Shown here in pieces: positions 14,512-20,948 of a stretch of DNA of 23,003 nt. Positions within the stretch are counted from its first letter, which is position 1; each line of letters starts with the position of its first letter. The notes below the pieces were generated by a model. The model did no database searches. It was not told the DNA's origin and saw nothing but the letters and a program-made list of their open reading frames with translations. This stretch comes from Candidatus Moraniibacteriota bacterium (GTDB taxonomy: Bacteria; Patescibacteriota; Minisyncoccia; JAHIHE01; JAGLIN01). Position numbers and translations under genes: made by a program. The stretch lies in assembly GCA_030641185.1 (NCBI GenBank), contig DAOWHY010000003.1, positions 1 through 23,003 on the forward strand, in the 5' to 3' direction.

Positions 14512-15528
14512 TTATTCATATTCAGTAATAACAGCTTCATATTCATAAAGATTATTTTTTAATCCTACCTTGTAAACGTTATTTTTATCTTTTATATAAC
14601 CCCTGCGTTTGTCTAATATTTCAAAAGTAGACGGGTCAATTCCTTTTAAAATATCATATTGATAATAAACATTATTTTTATCTTTAGCATAACCACCATC
14701 TAACATTTTAAATGTTAATGGATCTGCGTTTTTTATTTTTTCTGCTTCATTGAAAGATCTGCGATAAACACTGTACTTATCTTTTGACAAAAATTCACTA
14801 TTTTTTCCGTTGGGTGTTTTTACAATTTCAAAAGATACTGAATCTTTGATTCCTTTTAAAATATCATATTGATAATAAACATTATTTTTATCTTTAGCAT
14901 AACCGCTTGAGTCATTATCTAAAAATTCAAAAGACTCAGAATCAGAATTTTCTACTTTTTCACATTCAATAAAAATATAATTTTTGTCTCTGCGATAATG
15001 ATATTCAATAATTTCGAAAGTAGCCGGATCAGCGTCTTTTATAATAGTCATTTTATCTTGAGAACAATAAACATTATTTTTATCCAAAACTATTGGAGCA
15101 GGGGTATATTCTTCCTCATTTTTTATAATTTTAAAACTATCAACATCTACCCCTAACACAGGAAAAGCATTTGTGCATCCACATTCAAATCCAAGACAAA
15201 CAGCGTGTGAAAAATAAATATGCGACTTATCTTTCGCAAAACCATAACCAGCATAGCTTTCTTCATCTGATAAAACTTTAAAAGTTTCTAAATCAACGCC
15301 TTCTACCTTCAAGTCCATACAATATATTTCGCCATCTTTTTTATAAAAATTACCTCCCAAATATTCACCACTGTTTTCTTCTGACCATTTTGTTTTATCT
15401 GACATTCCGTCTTTATAATATTCTAAAATAATATACCCCCCGCCAATAATAATTGTCCCAATCCCCGCAAATAATAAAACCGTCAAAAAAGTTTTGACAG
15501 TCATAACTGATAAAGATTCTTTTTTCAT
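14512..15528 (-). CDS. Membrane-anchored DKNYY-repeat protein
   Basis: The start at 15528 (MKKESLSVMTVK, 338 residues) is chosen because it aligns with the paralog at 13191-14204; an upstream ATG at 15576 would add 16 unrelated residues. A membrane helix at about 13-34 is followed by an extracytoplasmic region of DKNYY repeats: KDKSHIYFS, LDKNNVYCS, RRDKNYIFIE, AKDKNNVYYQYDILKGI (twice), SKDKYSVYRR and IKDKNNVYKVG. Each is followed by '(D/A)xxTFE(I/L/M)L'. DKNYY domains are of unknown function and are found in surface proteins. Two repeats share a 54-base identical DNA stretch. It precedes the 13191 gene in the same direction. Confidence 0.9.
   Translation of the reverse strand: MKKESLSVMTVKTFLTVLLFAGIGTIIIGGGYIILEYYKDGMSDKTKWSEENSGEYLGGNFYKKDGEIYCMDLKVEGVDLETFKVLSDEESYAGYGFAKDKSHIYFSHAVCLGFECGCTNAFPVLGVDVDSFKIIKNEEEYTPAPIVLDKNNVYCSQDKMTIIKDADPATFEIIEYHYRRDKNYIFIECEKVENSDSESFEFLDNDSSGYAKDKNNVYYQYDILKGIKDSVSFEIVKTPNGKNSEFLSKDKYSVYRRSFNEAEKIKNADPLTFKMLDGGYAKDKNNVYYQYDILKGIDPSTFEILDKRRGYIKDKNNVYKVGLKNNLYEYEAVITEYE
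14641..14904. repeat. Perfect 54-base direct repeat inside the DKNYY gene
   Basis: 14641-14694 and 14851-14904 are identical base for base and lie 210 bases (70 codons) apart in the same frame. The other DKNYY units have diverged strongly, so this pair reflects a recent duplication or gene conversion. Confidence 0.9.
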
Positions 15529-15560
15529 GGTTTTTGTTTTTAAATTATTATATCGTGGAG

Positions 15561-15656
15561 TGTAGAGTGAAGCCACAGCGGAGCTCTACCTGAAAGCGAA
15601 AATGAATTGATACTTCAGGTCAAACTCCGTTGCGACTGCGTTTGACACTCTAAACA
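15561..15656. repeat. Imperfect double-hairpin inverted repeat upstream of the DKNYY gene
   Basis: Outer arms 15561-15594 and 15614-15656 pair imperfectly (AGAGTG/CACTCT, CGGAG/CTCCG, ACCTGAA/TTCAGGT). Each arm also folds on itself: GTAGAG/CTCTAC (15562-15567, 15584-15589) and GTCAAAC/GTTTGAC (15619-15625, 15640-15646). Its GC content is higher than the surroundings. Next to it, 15665-15695 carries iterated AACTTTACAACTT-like words. Confidence 0.65.
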
Positions 15657-15699
15657 CGTAAGTCCTAACTTTATAAACTTCCAACTTTACAACTTGTCC

Positions 15700-16908
15700 C
15701 TACATATGTCCCATAATTCCATACATCGGCTGGATCATAGAGATAGCAAAAAATCCCACCGCTGCACCGATGACAAGCATTAGGATTGGTTCAATTATAG
15801 AAGATAGATTAGCAGTAATTTGTTCAACTTCATCCTCATAAAACTCAGCGACTTGCTTTAGAGTTTCCTCCAGAGTTCCAGTTTCTTCGCCAACTTCAAT
15901 CATATGCACCATAAGCGGATGATAAAGTTTATCGTGTTTACCAACTACTTCGCTAAGTTCTATGCCTTTTTGAACATATTGACATGCATCTTTTACCGAT
16001 TCTCTGTAATAAGTATTTCCCAACGTATCAGAAATAATTTTTAACGCTTCAACAATTGAAATTCCACTGGCAATCATAGAACTTAGGGTTCTGGAAAATC
16101 TTGCCATATTGACTTTGGCAATTATTCCGCTTATTGTTGGCAAACGCAATAAAAAATAGTCAAAGTATTTTTTTCCTTTTGGAGTTTTAATACATCGGAA
16201 AAATAATCCTGCTAAAATGATAAATCCCAAAAAAAGCAAGATTCCATGATTTTTCAATGCATCACTAATAAATACGATTATTTGGGTTGATAACGGAAGT
16301 TCAACCTCCATCTCTACAAAAATATCAAGAAGAGACGGCACAACAAATACCATCATCAAGATCCCTATTACAACCATGGCAAAAATTATTACCGCCGGAT
16401 ACATCATAGCTCCCTTTATTCTGGAAGATAATTCGTGTTCTTTCTTCAACTGCAGATAAAGAATATCCAAGACCTCCTCTAAATTACCTCCCATCTCTCC
16501 AACTTTTATCATGCTAACAAATAAATTATCAAAAACTTTTGGATGTTTTGCTAAAGTGTCTGCTAAAGAGCTTCCCTTTTGAACATCCTCCTGGATTGAC
16601 TGTAATATCTCCACAAAATATGCATTGCTTGTTTGTTCAGCTAAAACCGCGAATGATCTGGAAAAAGGCAAACCGGCTTTTAACATAACTCCTAAATGCC
16701 GCGTAAAAAGCATCTTGTCTACAACACTTACTCTCTTTAAAATTTTTGATATTTCTAATACTGATTTTTCATCTTTTTTTTCTCTAGAAAAAATAATGGA
16801 CAGCCCTAAATTCCCAAGTTTTTTTTCCAACTCGTTTTTATTTTTAGCGTCAAATTTTCCACTTTTAATATTTCCGTCTAAGTCTTTTGCTTTGTATGAA
16901 AATAACAT
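15700..16908 (-). CDS. pilC: PilC, type IV pilus inner-membrane platform protein (GspF family)
   Basis: This 402-residue protein matches the family length. It starts with the usual FSYKAKDLDGNIKSG beta segment, then has two T2SSF repeats at about 66-190 (FTRHLGVMLKAGLPFSRSF ... VGEMGGNLEEVL) and about 265-391 (FSRTLSSMIASGISIVEALK ... IEVGEETGTLEETL). Membrane helices fall at about 171-197, 222-240 and 371-392. The conserved GE(x)G(x)LE turns of both repeats are intact. PilC couples the PilB motor to pilin extraction at the inner membrane. It is separated from pilB only by the four-helix-bundle cassette. Confidence 0.96.
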   Translation of the reverse strand: MLFSYKAKDLDGNIKSGKFDAKNKNELEKKLGNLGLSIIFSREKKDEKSVLEISKILKRVSVVDKMLFTRHLGVMLKAGLPFSRSFAVLAEQTSNAYFVEILQSIQEDVQKGSSLADTLAKHPKVFDNLFVSMIKVGEMGGNLEEVLDILYLQLKKEHELSSRIKGAMMYPAVIIFAMVVIGILMMVFVVPSLLDIFVEMEVELPLSTQIIVFISDALKNHGILLFLGFIILAGLFFRCIKTPKGKKYFDYFLLRLPTISGIIAKVNMARFSRTLSSMIASGISIVEALKIISDTLGNTYYRESVKDACQYVQKGIELSEVVGKHDKLYHPLMVHMIEVGEETGTLEETLKQVAEFYEDEVEQITANLSSIIEPILMLVIGAAVGFFAISMIQPMYGIMGHM

Positions 16909-16911
16909 GAA

Positions 16912-17341
16912 TTGTTATATTGCTAAATGGTTAAATTGTTAATTTTTCGTTTGTGAATTTTATGAGGTGGTTTAATTCTTTCGATAGTTTTTGCAGTTCT
17001 TCTAAAATATGATTATATTGTTCTTCTACAAGAAGCTTTCTTATTTTTGCTTTTTCATTCCAATCTAAAGATTCTTTTAATGAACCAAAACTGTATCTGT
17101 AAAACTTTATTTTATCCTTTTTTATATCTTCCAAATCCTTCTGCAATATTGGCTGAAATTGAATCAATCGCTCTTGCAAATTGTTTGCCGACAGTATCTT
17201 TTGCAAAATAATCCCATTTAACAACAGCATTCCAAACATAATTTGACAGATGAAAAGAACCTTTGTAAGCGGAAATATCATTTAATTTCAAATAATTTTT
17301 CTCTTGCATAATAACAATTTAGCAATGGAGCAATTTAACAA
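16912..17341. mobile_element. IVS-like cassette: 31-nt inverted arms tightly enclosing a four-helix-bundle gene
   Basis: Arms 16912-16942 and 17311-17341 match at 25 of 31 positions in inverted orientation and consist of iterated AACAATTTAGC/AACAATTTAAC words. The right arm ends two bases before the ORF's start codon, and the left arm includes its stop codon. Outside, the arms are 1 base from the pilB stop and 3 bases from the pilC start. The layout (inverted ends plus a 23S-IVP-family ORF) copies rRNA intervening sequences, but lies in a protein operon. That it is mobile is inference. Confidence 0.6.
16931..17309 (-). pseudogene. Four-helix-bundle protein (23S rRNA IVP family), frameshifted
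   Basis: From the ATG at 17309 one frame reads FARAIDSISANIAEGFGRYK and stops at 17112. The next frame continues with DKIKFYRYSFGSLKESLDWN, KAKIRKLLVEEQY and LNHLIKFTN to 16931. Joined, they give a standard protein of about 125 residues of the S23/IVP four-helix-bundle family (hallmarks: SIxANIAEGFGR, FYRxSxGSLxE). The break falls in a run of six A bases in the coding strand; removing one A restores the frame. It may be a true null mutation, an assembly error, or slippage. Known relatives sit in 23S rRNA insertions or, as Avd, in retroelements; their biochemical role is mostly unknown. Confidence 0.85.
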
Positions 17342-17342
17342 T

Positions 17343-19139
17343 TTATTCTTTCGTCACTCTCATAACTTCTTCTATCGTTGTAATCCCTTGAGCCGCTTTA
17401 ATAAATCCATCTTCTATCATAGTCGTCATACCCTCTTTTATTCCTTCCTCTTCTATTTCCGAGACAATTGCTCTATTGTTTATTAGTTTTGCTATTTTAT
17501 CACTTATTTCTAAAACTTCAAAAACCCCGATTCTTCCCTTATAACCCTCTTTTCTACATTTATCACAACCCTCACCTTTAAAAAACTTGAGATCAAGCCA
17601 CATCTCTTCGTTGCTTTTATATTCTTTTTTTACTATTTTTTCTTTCCTAAATATCTCTGCCATTAAATCAACATCAAAATTCTGCGAAAGGCTATTATAA
17701 GTATCTTTATCTAAAACATATTCTTTTTTACACTCAGAGCAAATTTTACGAACTAATCTTTGGGATACTATTACATTTGCGGTAGAAGCAATTAAAAATG
17801 GCTCTATCCCCATATCAGTAATTCTTGGTAATGTTCCAGCTGAACTGTTTGTGTGTAAAGTAGAAAGAACCAAATGCCCAGTTAAGGCGGCATGAACAGC
17901 CAATTCGGCTGTTTCGCCATCTCTAATTTCACCAACCATAATAATATCAGGATCCTGACGCAAAAGAGACCTAAGTCCCGAAGCGAAAGTAAAGTTTATC
18001 TTAGTATTAATCTGCGATTGATTAATTCTTGGCATTCTGTATTCTACCGGATCTTCCAGAGTGCTTATATTAACTTCCGTAGTATTTAATATTCCCAGTA
18101 TAGTATAAAGTGTAGTCGTTTTTCCAGATCCAGTCGGACCAACAACAAGAATCATTCCATTTGGCTTCTTGACCTCGTTCTGAATAACTTCTAAATCTCT
18201 TCCGCGAAATCCAATCTGTTTTAAACTTAAAACCCCGGATGACTCGCTAAGAAGACGCATTACAATTTTTTCACCGTCAAAAACAGGAATAATAGAAACA
18301 CGAAAGGCGATTTTGTAATCAGAGGTTTCAACTTTAAATCTGCCGTCTTGAGGCAAACGATGTTCATCTATTTTAAGATTGGAAAGAATTTTTATTCTGG
18401 CAACAATTCCGGATAAAATGATTTTAGGAAGCGTCATGGCATCATGTAAAACACCGTCTACTCTATATCTAATAACGACATCTTTTTCTTCTGGCTCAAT
18501 ATGGATATCGCTAGCGCTCTGCAAAATTGCGTGTTTGAGTAAAGTATCTACAATTTTCACAACAGGCAAATCTTCTGCCGCCTTTTTTAGATCAATCATT
18601 TCTTCTTTATCATCTTCTCCAGACTTTATAATCAGCTTCTCATCTATCCCGTCATCTTCTTCAACTCCGCCTACTTCCTTAACAATATCGCCAAATTCCG
18701 CTTTCAAACTCTTCTGAAAAAGTTGCAACGCTCTTTTTATACCATCTTTGTCAGTAAAACATGGTATAATTTTTAAACTAGTTTTTTTGCCGATAAAATC
18801 TAAAAACTGAAGATCATTTGGATCTAACATGGCAACTTTCAATTGATTTCCACTCTTGTCAAAAGCTATCGCATTATATTGTCTGGCCATTGATTCTGGA
18901 ATAATTTTCAAAACATCTATATCAATTTCACTTTCTTTAAGGTCAACAAACGGTATGCCTAAAATGTAAGCTTTTAATTTATTCAATTCCTCCTGAGAAA
19001 TCAATTTTTTTTTCAAAATTATTTCTTCTAATTTTTTCTTACTTTTTTGAGCTTCCTTCAATGAATCGTTTACATCCTTTTTGGAAATAAGTCCAAAGTC
19101 AAGTAAAAATAATTTTAATTGTTGATCTTCAACTTGCAT
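17343..19139 (-). CDS. pilB: PilB, type IV pilus extension ATPase (GspE family)
   Basis: The 598-residue protein has an N-terminal MshEN/GspEII-like domain (about 1-145) and a catalytic domain with SASDIHIEP at 208-216, RLPQDGR at 261-267, Walker A GPTGSGKT at 334-341, Asp box STLEDPVEYR at 359-368, Walker B DPDIIMVGEIRD at 396-407 and His box TGHLVLSTLHT at 420-430. It also has the zinc-binding tetracysteine C467-x2-C470 ... C525-x2-C528, typical of extension ATPases rather than the retraction ATPase PilT. It powers pilus assembly on PilC. No pilT or prepilin peptidase gene is in the window. The ATG at 19139 lacks a Shine-Dalgarno sequence. Confidence 0.97.
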   Translation of the reverse strand: MQVEDQQLKLFLLDFGLISKKDVNDSLKEAQKSKKKLEEIILKKKLISQEELNKLKAYILGIPFVDLKESEIDIDVLKIIPESMARQYNAIAFDKSGNQLKVAMLDPNDLQFLDFIGKKTSLKIIPCFTDKDGIKRALQLFQKSLKAEFGDIVKEVGGVEEDDGIDEKLIIKSGEDDKEEMIDLKKAAEDLPVVKIVDTLLKHAILQSASDIHIEPEEKDVVIRYRVDGVLHDAMTLPKIILSGIVARIKILSNLKIDEHRLPQDGRFKVETSDYKIAFRVSIIPVFDGEKIVMRLLSESSGVLSLKQIGFRGRDLEVIQNEVKKPNGMILVVGPTGSGKTTTLYTILGILNTTEVNISTLEDPVEYRMPRINQSQINTKINFTFASGLRSLLRQDPDIIMVGEIRDGETAELAVHAALTGHLVLSTLHTNSSAGTLPRITDMGIEPFLIASTANVIVSQRLVRKICSECKKEYVLDKDTYNSLSQNFDVDLMAEIFRKEKIVKKEYKSNEEMWLDLKFFKGEGCDKCRKEGYKGRIGVFEVLEISDKIAKLINNRAIVSEIEEEGIKEGMTTMIEDGFIKAAQGITTIEEVMRVTKE

Positions 19140-19149
19140 AACGACATAT

Positions 19150-19212
19150 TAACGTTAAAACATTAAAACATTAAAACAAATCAACATCGGGATGTCCTTG
19201 TGCTTTAATGTT
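19150..19212. repeat. Iterated ATTAAAAC repeat and palindrome between the response regulator and pilB
   Basis: Tandem ATTAAAAC units at about 19155-19178 face TTTAATGTTT at 19204-19213 (10-base arm match AAACATTAAA). A short ACATCGGGATGT palindrome lies in the middle. Same word family as 9106-9174. Confidence 0.6.
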
Positions 19213-19589
19213 TATATATCTAGCACTTTTTTTATTTTCTTCAAAACATCTTCTAAATGAAAATCTGCTTTAACTAAATAAGTGGTTGCTCCTAAATCCA
19301 ACGCTTTTTGGATATCATCTATATTACTAAGATTAGTTAATATAATAACCGGGATTTCAGAAGTTTTATCATTTTCTTTTATTCTTTTTAAAACTTCAAA
19401 CCCGTCCATTTTCGGCAGAATTATATCAAGAAGAATTAAATCAGGACTTTCTTTTTGAGCAAGCTCCAGCCCCTTTAATCCATCTAATGAAGACACGACC
19501 TCATAACCATCTTTAGACAAAACTTCATTGAGAGCTTTTTGTAAAGTAGCTTCATCTTCTATAACAAGTATTTTTTTATTTGAATTCAT
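19212..19589 (-). CDS. Single-domain response regulator (CheY-like receiver)
   Basis: The 125-residue protein is a receiver domain only. It shows the acidic pair E11/D12 (VIEDEA), phosphoacceptor D55 (ILLDIILPKMDGFEVL), T85 (VIILTNLS) and K107 (YLVKADF). The KxDF variant at the lysine, with 'LTNLSNIDD', is typical of CPR/PleD-like receivers. With no output domain it must act by protein-protein contact, as CheY or PilG/PilH do. It lies downstream of the histidine kinase gene and upstream of pilB, so pilus control is a reasonable inference. The gap to the kinase (19590-19734) holds two small hairpins (19642-19648/19665-19671 and 19689-19694/19712-19717). Confidence 0.95.
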   Translation of the reverse strand: MNSNKKILVIEDEATLQKALNEVLSKDGYEVVSSLDGLKGLELAQKESPDLILLDIILPKMDGFEVLKRIKENDKTSEIPVIILTNLSNIDDIQKALDLGATTYLVKADFHLEDVLKKIKKVLDI

Positions 19590-19734
19590 ATTATTTTTTA
19601 AATGATTAAAATATGCTTAAATAAAATAATTATTTGAAATTTTAGGATTTACGCGCTTACTATCATCCTAAGTTTATTAAAGGATATTGTCTGTATAAAC
19701 ATAACGCTTCAACAGACTCAGCATAACATTAGGT

Positions 19735-20688
19735 TTAATCTTCAACTACTGGCAAAGTAAACCAGAAAGTGCTTCCTTTCTTTTTTTCAGATTTAAAACC
19801 AATTTTACCTTTAGAACTTTCGATCGCGGCTTTAGCTATATAAAGACCCAATCCAGTTCCAATAGTTTGTTTCTTTACTATGCCGTTTCCCCTAAAAAAT
19901 TTGTCAAAAATTCTCGCTTGTTCTGTTTTAGAAATTCCCAATCCATTATCCTCCACAGAACAATAAACATTTCCATTTCTATTCTCTAAAAAAACTTTAA
20001 CAACGCCTTTTTCGGAAGTCGTATATTTTATGGCATTATCAACAAAGTTTTGAATAACCATTTTAATTCTTATTGGATCCGTTTTAACTCTGCTCACCTC
20101 TCTGTTAGCATCAATAATAAGTTTAACATTGTTCGCCATAGCGAAAGAATTTAATTCCTTCACAACGATTGTAATAATTTCTTTCAGATCAATATCTTGA
20201 AAATTAATTTCCATTTTCCCAGACTCAATTCTAGAAACATCCAAAAGATCGTTAATTAATCTTATCATTCTAGATGTGCTTTCTTGAATATCTTTTAAAT
20301 ATTCTTCCTGCTTACCATTCAATTCTCCAATTCTGTTGCTTGCTAAAACATCCGATGCCCAGCGCATCCCAGAAAGAGGGGCCTTGAGTTGGTGAGATAC
20401 AATTGAAACAAACTCTGATTTAATTCTATTAACCATTATAATCTGTTCAACTCCTCTAATAATTGACGACCCAATAACAAAAATCAATAAACTCACAACG
20501 CTGACACTTACTACAATCAACTCTGGACTATCATACTTACTGGCAATCACATATATTCCAACCATTGAAGATATATTTATAACTCCCATTATCACAAATA
20601 AGAAACCCGGACATTGCCAAACACCCAATTTAAATTCTCTACACTCCTCAAAACCAAAATCTATTTTACGAAAAAAATCTTTTAACAT
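19735..20688 (-). CDS. Membrane sensor histidine kinase
   Basis: The 317-residue protein has two membrane helices at about 29-50 and 57-79 with almost no extracytoplasmic loop, so it probably senses the membrane or a partner protein. HisKA has the H box FVSIVSHQLKAPLSGMRW with phosphoacceptor H99, using HQLKAP as in many CPR kinases. HATPase_c has the N box VIQNFVDNAIKYT (N214, N218), G1 DNGLGIS 247-253, the F box FDKFFRG and G2 GTGLGLYIAK 277-286. All catalytic elements are intact. Its likely partner is the downstream single-domain receiver at 19212-19589. Confidence 0.95.
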   Translation of the reverse strand: MLKDFFRKIDFGFEECREFKLGVWQCPGFLFVIMGVINISSMVGIYVIASKYDSPELIVVSVSVVSLLIFVIGSSIIRGVEQIIMVNRIKSEFVSIVSHQLKAPLSGMRWASDVLASNRIGELNGKQEEYLKDIQESTSRMIRLINDLLDVSRIESGKMEINFQDIDLKEIITIVVKELNSFAMANNVKLIIDANREVSRVKTDPIRIKMVIQNFVDNAIKYTTSEKGVVKVFLENRNGNVYCSVEDNGLGISKTEQARIFDKFFRGNGIVKKQTIGTGLGLYIAKAAIESSKGKIGFKSEKKKGSTFWFTLPVVED

Positions 20689-20713
20689 TTTGTTTTTTAT
20701 TTATAACGTTTTT

Positions 20714-20722
20714 ATTATAGCA
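20714..20722 (-). promoter_or_regulatory. Extended -10 promoter of the histidine kinase gene
   Basis: On the minus strand TG-C-TATAAT (20722-20714) lies 25 bases before the ATG at 20688. A weak TTTTAC -35 sits 18 bases upstream. The start would be near 20707, leaving a short leader of about 18 bases without a Shine-Dalgarno sequence. Confidence 0.6.
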
Positions 20723-20750
20723 CAAATTTTGTTTTTAGTAAAATTAAAAA

Positions 20751-20880
20751 CAAGAACACGGGGATACAAGATACAACAACCAAAAAATAATCAGTAATCA
20801 GGCTCTGACAATCAAACCGAAGTTTGATTATTGATTATTGGATCTTTTTTGATTTTTGTATCTTATATCTTGTGTTCTTG
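20751..20880. repeat. 130-base nested inverted repeat between the nucleotidyltransferase and kinase genes
   Basis: The outer arms CAAGAACAC/GTGTTCTTG (20751-20759, 20872-20880) are perfect. Next come iterated GATACAA words (20763-20776 with 20855-20868, 13 of 14). Then TAATCAATAATCA-type words follow on both sides of a perfect inner hairpin AATCAAAC-CGAA-GTTTGATT (20810-20829). The whole element folds into one long stem. A second small hairpin pair follows at about 20884-20917. Confidence 0.8.
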
Positions 20881-20948
20881 TTAAGTTCTGTCGCGAGAAC
20901 TGTTTTTTAAACAGTCTCTTTTGTTTTAAAAATTTATAAATATTATAA

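Noticed and set aside
15529..15576. Upstream start giving 16 extra residues (MASLYTPRYNN...) for the DKNYY protein
   Set aside because: The paralog at 13191-14204 begins at MKKESLSVMTVK, and the extra codons fall in an inverted repeat.
14456..15576. Single fusion of the DKNYY gene with the PsbP-like tail by readthrough
   Set aside because: The DKNYY frame ends in TAA and the tail is in a different frame with no start, so it is a remnant and not a translated extension.
16912..17341. Diversity-generating retroelement (Avd-type four-helix bundle)
   Set aside because: No reverse transcriptase, template repeat or variable repeat is present; the protein fits the IVP group and is flanked only by inverted arms.
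20884..20917. Terminator for the nucleotidyltransferase gene
   Set aside because: Hairpins are present (AGTTCT/AGAACT and CTGTTT/AAACAG) but neither is followed by a U-tract in the minus direction.
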